Part shown: piece after piece, positions 1-8,422 of the stretch
Position numbering within the stretch: position 1 is the first letter of the stretch
How the letters are laid out: each line of letters starts with the position of its first letter
Program-made: the position numbers and the translations under genes
The notes under the pieces: generated by a model
The model's input: only the letters and a program-made list of their open reading frames with translations
The model's database searches: none
Told to the model about the DNA's origin: nothing
Source of the DNA: a bacterium
GTDB taxonomy: Bacteria; Zhuqueibacterota; Zhuqueibacteria; Zhuqueibacterales; Zhuqueibacteraceae
Assembly: GCA_022072515.1 (NCBI GenBank)
Contig: JAJVHT010000081.1
Coordinates: forward strand, 1-32,064
Reading direction: 5' to 3'
DNA length: 32,064 nucleotides

Positions 1-464
1 TCGTCGCTTTTGAGCACGCTGATGGCGCCGTCGATTTCAAGCACGGCGAGCGCGACCTCGGCGACACTGGCGATGCCGTGCTCGCGCAAGGCTTGGTGCA
101 AGTCGTCGAGGTCTAATTTTTCTTTCGCCAGATTCTCGTTCAATATCTTTCCATGCCGGATGAGCAAAGTCGGCGTGCCTTCAACGAAACGGCGAATTTT
201 CCGGTTCCGCCATGCGACGCGCGTCAACACCGCATTCATGGCCAGAAGCGTCGCCGCGGCGACCAAGCCGCCGATAAGCGAGGTGTCGGGGCCGGTCATC
301 GCATTTTGCACCGCGTTCGCCAACAGAATGAGCATGGCCAGATCCAACGGCATCATCTGCCCGACCTCACGCTTGCCGGTGAGGCGCAGGCCGAGCAGGA
401 TGACAAGGTAAACGACCGCGGTGCGCAGCACAATTTCTACTAACGAATGCTGGATGATTTCCAT
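1..464 (-). CDS. YetF/DUF421-family membrane protein, C-terminus cut by window edge
   Basis: The reading frame starts at ATG 464 and is still open at base 1, so about 154 residues are visible and the C-terminus is missing. The N-terminus has two to three hydrophobic helices (roughly residues 8-22, 36-52, 60-78), then a soluble part with the pattern RRFVEGTPTLLIRHGKI and a helix rich in acidic residues ending in LEIDGAISVLKSDD. This order is that of the YcaP/YetF (DUF421) family: membrane helices followed by a small cytoplasmic alpha/beta domain. The biochemical role of the family is poorly known. The gene lies 117 bp beyond the stop of the AcvB-like gene in the same direction, so it may be read with the lipid operon, though the gap is much larger than inside that operon. 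Family assignment is fairly sure; function is not. Confidence 0.8.
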   Translation of the reverse strand, partial: MEIIQHSLVEIVLRTAVVYLVILLGLRLTGKREVGQMMPLDLAMLILLANAVQNAMTGPDTSLIGGLVAAATLLAMNAVLTRVAWRNRKIRRFVEGTPTLLIRHGKILNENLAKEKLDLDDLHQALREHGIASVAEVALAVLEIDGAISVLKSD

Positions 465-581
465 AAGCGTTATTCAAAGAAAGTTTCAAGATGCCAACAC
501 ATTGATCAAGATAAACATTTTTGGCTTCGGCGCAAGAGCGGAATATTTTTGGCGGCGCCGGTGATCACCCGCTTGTCTTTA

Positions 582-1976
582 TTACCGCGCCTCGCGCAAA
601 ATTTCCTCCGCCACTGGCGCGTAATTGCCGCCTAAGCGATGACCGCCTTTTCGTTCGATACATTTCGCCAGACCGGGATCGAGTGTTTTGCACAAGCTGT
701 CGCGCTCTTCATCGCCATAAAAGCAGATTATCTTCGTGCCTTTCAATTTTTGCAATTCCGGCAGAACGCGAAAAGCCGAACTCGCCTGTCCCTCTCCTAA
801 CCAGCTGCTGAGATGAAATTCAAATTGTGCGGTGGGACTCGGGCCGAGCAAAACGACGAGCTGCACTTTGCGTCGCAGCTCGTCGGGAAGCCGATTGATG
901 ACAAACGGCAGCACATCGGCACCGAATGAATAACCCAGAAAAAGCACTTGCTCTTTTTTCCAAGCAGCAAGATAATAACGCAACACCTGCTCCACAGCTT
1001 TTGCGGTTTCCTCCGGCGTGCGCTTCGTCCAGAAATATTTTAGCGAGTTCAGCCCGACAACCGGAATGCCCTCTGCCGCGAGGCTATTGCTCAAGCCTTT
1101 GTCGGTGACGCCCCAGCCGCCATCGCCGGTGATATGAAGGGCCATTAGATTAGTCGCCGGCCCACTTGTCGGAACTTCCACCAACGGCAAGCCTTGCAGC
1201 GCGTTCACATTCGGCGCCGGATCATTTTCTGGTTTCGCCACGAGACGCACGAAGGCTTGCTTGAACTGCGGCAGCCAATTTTGGGGGACGGAAAATCCAT
1301 GCCCGACTTTCGGCAGCATAACGATCTCACCCTGCTTGATTTGCTTGACGTAATTCTCCGTGGAATCGAGATTGCAGACCTGATCAACGGTTCCCTGCAA
1401 AGCGATCCACGGAACTTCGAGATTGGCGGCCGGCAAAAAGTTGATTCCTTTTCTTTTTGGACCGGGTTTCCATTCTAATCCACTCCCTTTGCAAAAAGCC
1501 TTGGTGATCGGCAAATCCGGACAAAAACCAAGGCTGATGGCACCACGAAAAGTTGTTGCCGGCGCTTGCACCAGCGTGGCATAAACCAGCGTCGCGCCCG
1601 AAGAATATCCTACCAAGACCGGCGTAACGTAGGCCGGATAATTGAGCTGCTTCTGAACGAATTGGCTCAATGCCTCAAAATCTGCGGCTGGGTAAGAGCA
1701 TTGGTCATTGGAAATTTCCAATTGTTTGAGGTAATGAACAATATCGATGCCGACCACCAGCGCATCCAATGAAGCCAACTCGCGAGCCATGTCGATGACG
1801 CCGAGATTCCAACCGCCGTCACCGGAAACGAAGAGCACGACGTGCGAGGGCTGTGGTTTTTCGCGATAAAGAAAAACTTCGCCGAAACGCCCGAAGCGGA
1901 GGGAATCAGCAGTATGCGCGAAAAGATTGGCCGTTAAAAAAGTGAAAATTAAAATAAAAAAAACGACTCGTTTCAT
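582..1976 (-). CDS. acvB: Two-domain AcvB/VirJ-type alpha/beta hydrolase, putative aminoacyl-phosphatidylglycerol hydrolase
   Basis: A 464-residue exported protein: signal peptide at residues 1-20, then two tandem alpha/beta-hydrolase domains. Domain 1 (about 25-248) has GDGGW at 52-56, the nucleophile elbow GYSSG with Ser125, and candidate acid and base Asp198 and His226. Domain 2 (about 270-464) repeats the plan: GDGGW at 284-288, GYSFGAD with Ser350, an acidic GDEE near 421-424 and His446. AcvB of Agrobacterium has this two-domain form, while VirJ is the shorter relative; AcvB is known as a periplasmic hydrolase of lysyl-phosphatidylglycerol and lies beside the synthase gene lpiA. Here it is the last of six closely spaced genes that include two MprF-like synthases, which supports the same role. 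Both catalytic Ser are present, so both domains may be active. The gap to the preceding phosphatase gene is 25 bp. Confidence 0.82.
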   Translation of the reverse strand: MKRVVFFILIFTFLTANLFAHTADSLRFGRFGEVFLYREKPQPSHVVLFVSGDGGWNLGVIDMARELASLDALVVGIDIVHYLKQLEISNDQCSYPAADFEALSQFVQKQLNYPAYVTPVLVGYSSGATLVYATLVQAPATTFRGAISLGFCPDLPITKAFCKGSGLEWKPGPKRKGINFLPAANLEVPWIALQGTVDQVCNLDSTENYVKQIKQGEIVMLPKVGHGFSVPQNWLPQFKQAFVRLVAKPENDPAPNVNALQGLPLVEVPTSGPATNLMALHITGDGGWGVTDKGLSNSLAAEGIPVVGLNSLKYFWTKRTPEETAKAVEQVLRYYLAAWKKEQVLFLGYSFGADVLPFVINRLPDELRRKVQLVVLLGPSPTAQFEFHLSSWLGEGQASSAFRVLPELQKLKGTKIICFYGDEERDSLCKTLDPGLAKCIERKGGHRLGGNYAPVAEEILREAR

Positions 1977-2001
1977 TTAACCGTTTCCGTCTTTTAAAAA
2001 A

Positions 2002-3045
2002 TTATTCGATTGCAATCGTCAACAACGCGACGTCATCATCGAAATTGCCGTTGCCAAATTCCTTGACGGCGGCCAGCACCGATTCTTGCAGTTTCATCGC
2101 TGCAAGTTCGCGGTTATTTTGTAGCAGTGTAATCAAACGCGTCTCGCCAAACATGTCTTCGGCGGTATTGGTAATTTCGATGATGCCATCGGTGAAAAAC
2201 AATAGCCGGTCGCCGGACATTAATGCCATTTCTTTCTGGACATAAATTCCATTAGAAAGCACGCCGAGAAGCGCGCCACCTTCGCGCAGCCGGACGACCG
2301 CGCCATCGCCGTGGACGAGAATAGGCGGATTGTGTCCCGCATTGGTATATTGCAGCGTCTTGTTTGCGACGTCCATCACTCCGTAAAAGAAGGTGATGAA
2401 TCTTCCCGGCATCACATTCGGCAAGATAAAGTGGTTAAGCCGCTCACAAAATTCTCGCGGCGGCACCTTATCGGCAGCAAAGATCCGTACTGCGGCCTGC
2501 AAGTTTGACATGAGAAGCGCGGCGGGCATGCCATGGCCGGCCACATCGGCGATGCACAAGGCGATCTGGTCGTCGCTTAGTTTCATCACGTCAAAGTAAT
2601 CGCCGGTGACAAAACGTGAAGGCGCCCAGATGCCGGTAATTGTGCAACCCGGCATTTGTGGAATTTCTCTTGGAAAGAGACCTTGCTGAATCTCATGCGC
2701 CAATTGATTTTCGTGTTCTAAAGAGTTTTTCAATGCCGATAAAATCAGAGTGACGATCAAATAAAAACACAAGATCATTGCCGCATTCCAATAAATTGCG
2801 ACAGGATGGGCGTAATGCAGCGAAGTCAAAAAATCCGCAATAAACCAAGCCATGCCGCTGGCAACTGCAATGAGAATGCCCGCCCCTCTGTCAGTTCGCC
2901 AGGTCACGAACGCAACTGGGATTAAATAAAAAAGTGAAAACGAAAACTCAAAGCCGGTAAGATAATCAAGTGTTCCAATCAACCCAACCAGTAAAAATCC
3001 CAACGCCATCACATAGAATCGCGGCAGCCTTACATGAATTTTCAT
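2002..3045 (-). CDS. Membrane-anchored SpoIIE/PP2C-type serine/threonine phosphatase
   Basis: A 347-residue protein with about four N-terminal membrane helices (roughly 10-30, 34-48, 53-75, 83-103), a short linker with HEIQQGLFP at 117-125, and a SpoIIE/PP2C phosphatase domain from about 135. The metal-binding positions are intact: VTGDYFD (Asp149), ADVAGHGMPAAL (Asp167), FTDGIIE (Asp286) and NFDDDVA (336-338). Proteins of this type (RsbU/SpoIIE class) usually dephosphorylate anti-sigma-factor antagonists, but no STAS or kinase gene is nearby. The start ATG overlaps the stop of the flippase-domain gene in an ATGA, so translation is probably coupled. It sits inside the aminoacyl-lipid operon. 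An inferred role is control of one of the lipid enzymes or of an envelope-stress switch. Confidence 0.87.
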   Translation of the reverse strand: MKIHVRLPRFYVMALGFLLVGLIGTLDYLTGFEFSFSLFYLIPVAFVTWRTDRGAGILIAVASGMAWFIADFLTSLHYAHPVAIYWNAAMILCFYLIVTLILSALKNSLEHENQLAHEIQQGLFPREIPQMPGCTITGIWAPSRFVTGDYFDVMKLSDDQIALCIADVAGHGMPAALLMSNLQAAVRIFAADKVPPREFCERLNHFILPNVMPGRFITFFYGVMDVANKTLQYTNAGHNPPILVHGDGAVVRLREGGALLGVLSNGIYVQKEMALMSGDRLLFFTDGIIEITNTAEDMFGETRLITLLQNNRELAAMKLQESVLAAVKEFGNGNFDDDVALLTIAIE

Positions 3046-4082
3046 TTTCCGGTTTTATTGATAATTTGGGTGATCTCGCCGCGAATCGTTGCCAGCGTCA
3101 TGCCGGTCCGGCTGATCGCGAGCAAGCCGAGAACCCACAAGGGCACGGTCAGAACGATGAACACCACCACCGAAAAACCCGTCGCCAAAGTTTTATCGAT
3201 GCGGAAAAGCCCGAGGCCAACCACGGTAAAAAATTGATAGGTGCCGACGTTGGAGGGCGCGTTGGGAATCGCCGTGCCGATATGGACGATGAGCAGCACC
3301 ACCGCGCCCGCCCACAACGACATTTCCAATCCGCAGGCACGCATCACCAGCCAAAACGCCATAATTTGGCAGACTAAAATGAATAACGACACAGCGTAAG
3401 AGCTGTAAAAAGCATTCGCAGCGCCGATCTGGCGCATCTCACTGCCGAGCCGGGCAAAAAATTTTTTCGCGGCGCGCAACGGTTTCCATCCGGAATCATT
3501 CGCGTTCGGCACGCGACGTTTGCCAAGCATCAGATAGGCAAACCAGCCGAGAGCGATGATCATGATCACACCCAATATTTCTTCGGCGTTAAGAACATCT
3601 TTGGGCAGCGGCACATAAAATGCGGCAACGGCAATCGCCAGCGCCAGCCATACGCCATCGAACAAGCGCTCCACCGCCAGTGACGGAATGACGGAAACGA
3701 ACTCCGCCGGCAGCCAGCGCGACACCAAATACGCACGCACCAACTCGCCGGGGCGCAATGGCACGATCTCATTGGTGAAAAGGCCGACGTAAATCGCCTG
3801 CGTCGTGCGCAGGGGAGTGATTTTGCCAAGCGGTCGCAGCAGCAATTCCCAGCGGATACCCTGACAATAATAACTCGCGATGTCGAAAAAAATGGCCAGC
3901 GCGATCAGCCACCAGTTGATATGAATAAAACTTTCCCACAGGCGAGCAACATGAATGTCATGAAACACCCAAACGAGACATCCCAACGCCACAAGATAAC
4001 CAAGCGCTGACTTGACCCACGGTGATGCCGGCTTCGCGGCGACGGTGGTATCGGCGCTTAATGAGACGATTGGCTGATCCAT
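3042..4082 (-). CDS. Stand-alone MprF flippase-like domain protein (LPG synthase transmembrane region family)
   Basis: A 346-residue polytopic protein with about eight hydrophobic segments. The central stretch TNEIVPLRPGELVRAYL followed by SLAVERLFDGVW is characteristic of the lysylphosphatidylglycerol synthase transmembrane family (also called UPF0104/YbhN-like). In one-piece MprF this domain forms the N-terminal flippase that moves aminoacyl-phosphatidylglycerol to the outer leaflet; here it is its own gene while the synthase domains lie in two upstream genes. GAGGGA stands five bases before the ATG, and the first 25 bp overlap the end of the hydrolase gene; the last 4 bp overlap the phosphatase start. 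Flippase activity is inferred from the family and from the operon, since some YbhN-type proteins have other or unknown roles. Confidence 0.85.
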   Translation of the reverse strand: MDQPIVSLSADTTVAAKPASPWVKSALGYLVALGCLVWVFHDIHVARLWESFIHINWWLIALAIFFDIASYYCQGIRWELLLRPLGKITPLRTTQAIYVGLFTNEIVPLRPGELVRAYLVSRWLPAEFVSVIPSLAVERLFDGVWLALAIAVAAFYVPLPKDVLNAEEILGVIMIIALGWFAYLMLGKRRVPNANDSGWKPLRAAKKFFARLGSEMRQIGAANAFYSSYAVSLFILVCQIMAFWLVMRACGLEMSLWAGAVVLLIVHIGTAIPNAPSNVGTYQFFTVVGLGLFRIDKTLATGFSVVVFIVLTVPLWVLGLLAISRTGMTLATIRGEITQIINKTGK

Positions 4083-4849
4083 TTTATTCCCTCGTGCAAA
4101 GCGTGGTAGAATTCACTGACATTATTTTTAAAATGATGGTTTTCAGACTGAATCAAGACAAGCTTTTTCGGTTCCGGCGCCAACGCAAACATGTTTTTCG
4201 CCTGTTCAAGCGTCGTCCACTCGTCCTTGCTGGACTGAATCAAATAAAACGGCAGTACGGTAATTTTCGGCAAATAAGTCACCGATTGAAACTTGGGTTC
4301 ATTCGGCATTTTTTTGAAGGCGTCCGCAATATCATCGGCAAGTTTCCAGCCCAGCACGTTTTCCGGACCCAATCCGATACAGATCATGCCCGCAAAGACT
4401 TTCTTGTTCTCGGCTGGTAGGCCCGCCAGCAGATTCATTCCTGCGCCTTGCGACCACCCCACGAGCAGCACGGGTTCGGTTTTGCCCTTCGTGATCCAGC
4501 GGGCGATTTCGCGGTAATCGGCCATGACGTCAGTGTCCTTCAGCTTTGAGTTATCACTGGTAAAACTTTCGAGATAATCTTTGACATCCAAACCGTAAAT
4601 GTCGTATCCCCATGTTGCCATTTTCTGTGCCATGTCCACCGCCATGCGCTTCATACCGGCGTTGCCCGGCGTGTAAAGAATTTTGGGCGGCGCCGGCTCG
4701 CCGGAATCTCTTGCCGCCGGGTAGAAATAGATGTCCACCGGCTTGCCGCGCAAAAAAATGGTGTTTTTGCCTGCGGTGGGCGCTTGCGCCAACAGCGCCG
4801 CTGGCAACAGAACCTTGATTAATAAAATACGAAAATAATCTCGACGCAT
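4058..4849 (-). CDS. Secreted single-domain alpha/beta hydrolase related to VirJ
   Basis: A 263-residue protein with an N-terminal signal peptide (about 1-21), an alpha/beta-hydrolase nucleophile elbow GWSQGAG, a candidate acid in SSKDEW and a candidate base in ENHHF. The segment YGLDVKDYLESF matches in layout the VGIDIVHYLKQLE segment of the AcvB-like protein of the same operon, so the two are likely homologous, this one having a single domain. It starts 8 bp after the stop of the second synthase gene and overlaps the flippase gene by 25 bp. A periplasmic lipid or ester hydrolase is the best reading; the substrate could again be an aminoacylated phospholipid, perhaps with a different amino acid. 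The ribosome-binding site is weak (AAGG), so coupling to the upstream gene is probable. Confidence 0.78.
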   Translation of the reverse strand: MRRDYFRILLIKVLLPAALLAQAPTAGKNTIFLRGKPVDIYFYPAARDSGEPAPPKILYTPGNAGMKRMAVDMAQKMATWGYDIYGLDVKDYLESFTSDNSKLKDTDVMADYREIARWITKGKTEPVLLVGWSQGAGMNLLAGLPAENKKVFAGMICIGLGPENVLGWKLADDIADAFKKMPNEPKFQSVTYLPKITVLPFYLIQSSKDEWTTLEQAKNMFALAPEPKKLVLIQSENHHFKNNVSEFYHALHEGIKWISQSSH

Positions 4850-4857
4850 AAGAGCCT

Positions 4858-6609
4858 TTATAATTCCGACACTTCGCGAATCGCCAACGCCAGGCGCGGC
4901 AAGTCGAGGGCGTTACGATAGATGGCGTAACGCGGCTCCCAGAAGCTGGCGAACTTGGCTTTGAATTGCCGCAAGCCTTGAAAGTTGAAAATAAAATTGA
5001 GATGCTGGAAAAAATAATGAATGGCGCGTTCTTCCGGTGTGGCTTCTTCGCGTTCTTGAAAGCCCGACATCGGCGCCATCGTCATGTTGAAGCGTTGATA
5101 ACCTTTGGCTTTCAAAGCGAAAATGATTTTCACAAATACATATTCCATGATGCCGACCGGCGCCTCGGCCCGCCGCCGCATCAGATCGATACCCATTTCG
5201 CCTTTTTGCGAAGGCACGATGTTCACGAAGGCGTCGATTTTTCCATCCGGATTGATCGCCGCATACAGTGGCGTCGAGCGCACATAATGCGGCTCGAATT
5301 TTCCCAACGTAAAGCCGCGTTCTCGGCGACCGGGGAATTGTAGCCACTCGTCGGAGACTTCTTTCGCTTGGGCAACGATCTCCTCCGGAACCGGCGGCGC
5401 ATAATTTTGAATCGTATAGCCCAGCTTGTCGAGATGATTGGTTTTGCGCCGCAGCTCACGGTGATCTGAACCCTCAAGCGAGAACCGGCTTAAATCCACA
5501 ATGGCGTCTTCGCCGACTTTCAGTTTTCGAAGACCTAAATTTTTATAAACAGGCAAAAAATTCGGCAAAACTTGATGGAAGGCAACGCCCCAATCGTGCT
5601 CTTGGCAAAACGCCACGAACCCGCGAATCGTCGCTTCCATTTCTTCCTCCGGGCCGACCGGATCGGCCAGCGCCAGCGCATAATTCGCGCCGACGCGATA
5701 CGCGATGAAACTTTGGCGCGATGGTGAGAAAAAGTAGGATTTGTCCGGCCAGAGCTTGAAATAATCCAGCGCGTGACGACTGTATTTCCCGACAATTTCG
5801 GCCGCCAAGGCGCGGTCATGCGGCACGCTGCGGAAGCGGTAAAGCACCGGGCGAAACAGGGCGAACAGCGAGTAGCCGATGCCGGTGAGCGTAATCAAAT
5901 ACAGCGAGTCGAGAAACCAGTGCGCATAATGCGTGTGCGGAGTGAGACGCGCATCCCCCTGCAGCGTGAGAAACAGCAGCGTGCGATAAATCGCGTCGCT
6001 GAGGTGAAAGTTGATGCCGAACTCTTTCGGCTCCAGCAGCCAGAATCCGGCGACGCCATACGCGAAGGCGGCGAGGAGGGCGATGCCAAAGCGCATGACA
6101 CCCCAACGCCAATCGGGAATATTGCTCTGCACCGTAAAATTTTTGCGCGTAAGCCACAAGAGCGTAAGCAACACCAACGACAGCGTCGCTTCTTCGTAGT
6201 CGATGCCTTTGGTTAAATGAAAAATAATCGACGACGATGCCAGCAACATCACGCTCAACCAGGCGCGTTTCTTCTTTTTGTAAATGTTGATCGAGGAGAT
6301 GACCAACGCAAAACCGCTCAACACGGTAAAAAAGCGCGACAAATGAAGAAATTCCAGCGGAAAAATTTCCAGCAAGATGGCCCGGCGCTCCGGCAAGCTG
6401 GGGCCGATCACGGAGTAGAGGTTGATCACGCCGCTGCCAAATGTGACCAACGCCACCAACCCAATCCAGAGACGTTGCGACAGCATATAACGCTTTCGTT
6501 CCATGCCGGGTTGATTCCGGGCCAATTCATTTTCTCGTTTAGCTTTTCCCCAAATGAATTGGAAAACCGGGATTGCGAGAATGGCGAATAAAAAAGTCTT
6601 TTCGTTCAT
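4858..6609 (-). CDS. mprF: MprF-type aminoacyl-phosphatidylglycerol synthase, copy B
   Basis: A 583-residue protein with about six to seven membrane helices in the first 250 residues and a C-terminal soluble catalytic domain of the MprF/DUF2156 type. Diagnostic stretches are IDLMRRRAEAPVGIMEYVFV, RFNMTMAPMSGFQ and KFASFWEPRY, the last typical of the end of MprF. Such enzymes move an amino acid from aminoacyl-tRNA to phosphatidylglycerol on the inner face of the membrane. Full-length MprF is about 840 residues and carries a flippase domain; that part is absent here and encoded by 3042-4082. The start has a good Shine-Dalgarno, GAGGTG six bases upstream, overlapping the stop region of copy A, 9 bp away. 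The protein is clearly paralogous to copy A over nearly its whole length. The amino acid used cannot be read from the sequence. Confidence 0.88.
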   Translation of the reverse strand: MNEKTFLFAILAIPVFQFIWGKAKRENELARNQPGMERKRYMLSQRLWIGLVALVTFGSGVINLYSVIGPSLPERRAILLEIFPLEFLHLSRFFTVLSGFALVISSINIYKKKKRAWLSVMLLASSSIIFHLTKGIDYEEATLSLVLLTLLWLTRKNFTVQSNIPDWRWGVMRFGIALLAAFAYGVAGFWLLEPKEFGINFHLSDAIYRTLLFLTLQGDARLTPHTHYAHWFLDSLYLITLTGIGYSLFALFRPVLYRFRSVPHDRALAAEIVGKYSRHALDYFKLWPDKSYFFSPSRQSFIAYRVGANYALALADPVGPEEEMEATIRGFVAFCQEHDWGVAFHQVLPNFLPVYKNLGLRKLKVGEDAIVDLSRFSLEGSDHRELRRKTNHLDKLGYTIQNYAPPVPEEIVAQAKEVSDEWLQFPGRRERGFTLGKFEPHYVRSTPLYAAINPDGKIDAFVNIVPSQKGEMGIDLMRRRAEAPVGIMEYVFVKIIFALKAKGYQRFNMTMAPMSGFQEREEATPEERAIHYFFQHLNFIFNFQGLRQFKAKFASFWEPRYAIYRNALDLPRLALAIREVSEL

Positions 6610-6618
6610 AACTTCACC

Positions 6619-8334
6619 TCAGTTTTCAATCTCCGCCACTTTGCTCAGCGCCATGCCCAGCCTCGGCAAGTCAAGCAGGCTGCGCAACACGTCGTAGCGG
6701 GGCTCCCAGAAACTGGCGAACTTGGCTTTGTACGCCCGCAGGCCGGTGTAGTTGAACATGAAATTCAAATGCTGGAAAAAATAATGAATCGCCTTCTCTT
6801 CCGGCGAAGCATCTTCTTTTTCTTGAAAGCCGGACATGGGCGCCATGCCCAAATTGAAGCGCGTGAAGCCTTTTTCCTGACTTTGGAGGAAGAGCTTTAC
6901 GAAAAGATAGTCCATCACGCCGTTCGGCGCCGCGATGCGGCGGCGCATCAGGTCGACGGTCGCTTCACCTGTTGCAAAGGACGGAACGATATTGACGAAC
7001 GCTTGAATTTTTTCGCTGTTGTCCACGGCGGCCAAAACCGGTGTGGAACGAATATAATTGAACTCAAACAATCCGAGAGTAAAACGGCGCTCGCGGCGAC
7101 CGGGAATTTGCAGCCATTCATCGGAAACTGCTTTAAGTTGCGTGAGCACTGCGGCGGATATCGGCGGTTCATAAGCAACCGCATGGAGGCCGGATTTTTC
7201 CAGTCGATTGACCGCTTGGCGAAATTCCTTGCGTGCATTTCCGGCCAGCGTAAATGCGGCCAAGTCCACAATGGCATCGTCGCCGATTTTCAATTTGCGC
7301 AAGCCGAGTTCTTTGTAAATCGGCAGGAAATCTGGCAAGGTTTGATGGAATGCAATTCCCCAATCATTCTCGCGGCAAAACTCCATGAACTCGCGAATCG
7401 TCTGTTCCATCTCGGCTTCCGGGCCCACTGGATCGCCCAGCGCGACGGCGAAATTCGCACCGACACGATAGGCAACGAAACTGTTTCCGGAGGTTGAAAA
7501 GAAAATCGATTTGTCCGGCCACCATTTGAAATAATCCAACGATGAGCGGCCGTGTTGGCGCACGATCCCGGCGGCGTGTTCGCGTTCGTGCGGCACGGTG
7601 CGAAAAAGATAGATCACGGGCCGAAACAAAGCGAAAAGAGAATAGCCGATGGCCGTGAGCGTGATCAAATAAAGTGAGTCGAGAAACCAGCGCGCATAAC
7701 GGGTATGCGGAACGATTTGCGGATCGCCTCGCAGGGAAAGATATTCCACTGTGCGATAAACGGCGTCGCTGAGATGAAAGTTGATGCCGAACTCGCGCGG
7801 CTCCAAAAACCAAAAGCCGGCGACGCCGTATGCAAAAGCCACCAGCGCCGCGAGGCCGAATCTGAGCAAGCCCCAGCGCCAATCCGGCAGGCTGCTTTTG
7901 ACCGTAAAGATTTTTCTGGTGAAAAGTAGGAGCGCGAACAAAACCAGGGACAACGTGGCTTCTTCGTAATCGAGGCCTTTGGTGAAATGAAAGACAATCG
8001 ACGCCACGGACAACAGCGCTACGCTTTGCCACGCTCGCTTTTTTCTCTTATAAATATTGATTGAAGAGATCACCAGCGCGAAACCGGTCAATACCGTCAA
8101 GAAGCGTGACAGATGCAGAAATTCGAGCGGGAAAATTTTTTCCAGAATGACCTTGCGCTCCGGTAGGGCGGGGCCCATGACCGAATAAAGATTCAATATG
8201 CCGCTGCCGAGCGTCATGAGCGTGACCAGCCACAGCACAATTGGGCGCAGATTGAAGTTCGTCTTATGTGTTCCTTCTCCTAACTCTGGCACGCCGGGAG
8301 AAGGAGGGTGATTTGTGTTTTCACCAAGAAACAT
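6619..8334 (-). CDS. mprF: MprF-type aminoacyl-phosphatidylglycerol synthase, copy A, first gene of the lipid operon
   Basis: I start this gene at ATG 8334 (571 residues), because AAAGGAGG lies six bases before it. The open frame extends upstream to 8430, but those residues have no relative in copy B. The protein has about six membrane helices and a C-terminal MprF catalytic domain with VDLMRRRIAAPNGVMDYLFV, FNLGMAPMSGFQEKE and KFASFWEPRYD. Copy B shares long blocks such as EFLHLSRF, DYEEATLSLVL, EFGINFHLSDA and PGRRER, so the two arose by tandem duplication. The N-terminal 20 or so residues (NHPPSPGVPELGEGTHK) do not match copy B and are encoded by a palindromic sequence at 8272-8305. Upstream lies a possible sigma-54-like promoter. 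The predicted reaction is transfer of an aminoacyl group from tRNA to phosphatidylglycerol. Confidence 0.88.
   Translation of the reverse strand: MFLGENTNHPPSPGVPELGEGTHKTNFNLRPIVLWLVTLMTLGSGILNLYSVMGPALPERKVILEKIFPLEFLHLSRFLTVLTGFALVISSINIYKRKKRAWQSVALLSVASIVFHFTKGLDYEEATLSLVLFALLLFTRKIFTVKSSLPDWRWGLLRFGLAALVAFAYGVAGFWFLEPREFGINFHLSDAVYRTVEYLSLRGDPQIVPHTRYARWFLDSLYLITLTAIGYSLFALFRPVIYLFRTVPHEREHAAGIVRQHGRSSLDYFKWWPDKSIFFSTSGNSFVAYRVGANFAVALGDPVGPEAEMEQTIREFMEFCRENDWGIAFHQTLPDFLPIYKELGLRKLKIGDDAIVDLAAFTLAGNARKEFRQAVNRLEKSGLHAVAYEPPISAAVLTQLKAVSDEWLQIPGRRERRFTLGLFEFNYIRSTPVLAAVDNSEKIQAFVNIVPSFATGEATVDLMRRRIAAPNGVMDYLFVKLFLQSQEKGFTRFNLGMAPMSGFQEKEDASPEEKAIHYFFQHLNFMFNYTGLRAYKAKFASFWEPRYDVLRSLLDLPRLGMALSKVAEIEN
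8272..8305. repeat. Inverted repeat inside the start of the copy A synthase gene
   Basis: TCCTTCTCC (8272-8280) and GGAGAAGGA (8297-8305) form a perfect 9-bp inverted repeat with a 16-bp spacer. It encodes the Pro/Gly-rich segment that is absent from the paralogous copy B. It looks like a small palindromic element that entered the 5' end of the coding region in frame. GGAGAAGG also appears on the minus strand near 19165-19180, which may be a degraded relative. Confidence 0.5.
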
Positions 8335-8422
8335 TGCATACCTCCTTTCACAGCTTCGATATTGTAGCGATGATCCTTTTTGCCCTGTACGAATGTAAGC
8401 CGTCATTTTGCCCTCATGCTTT

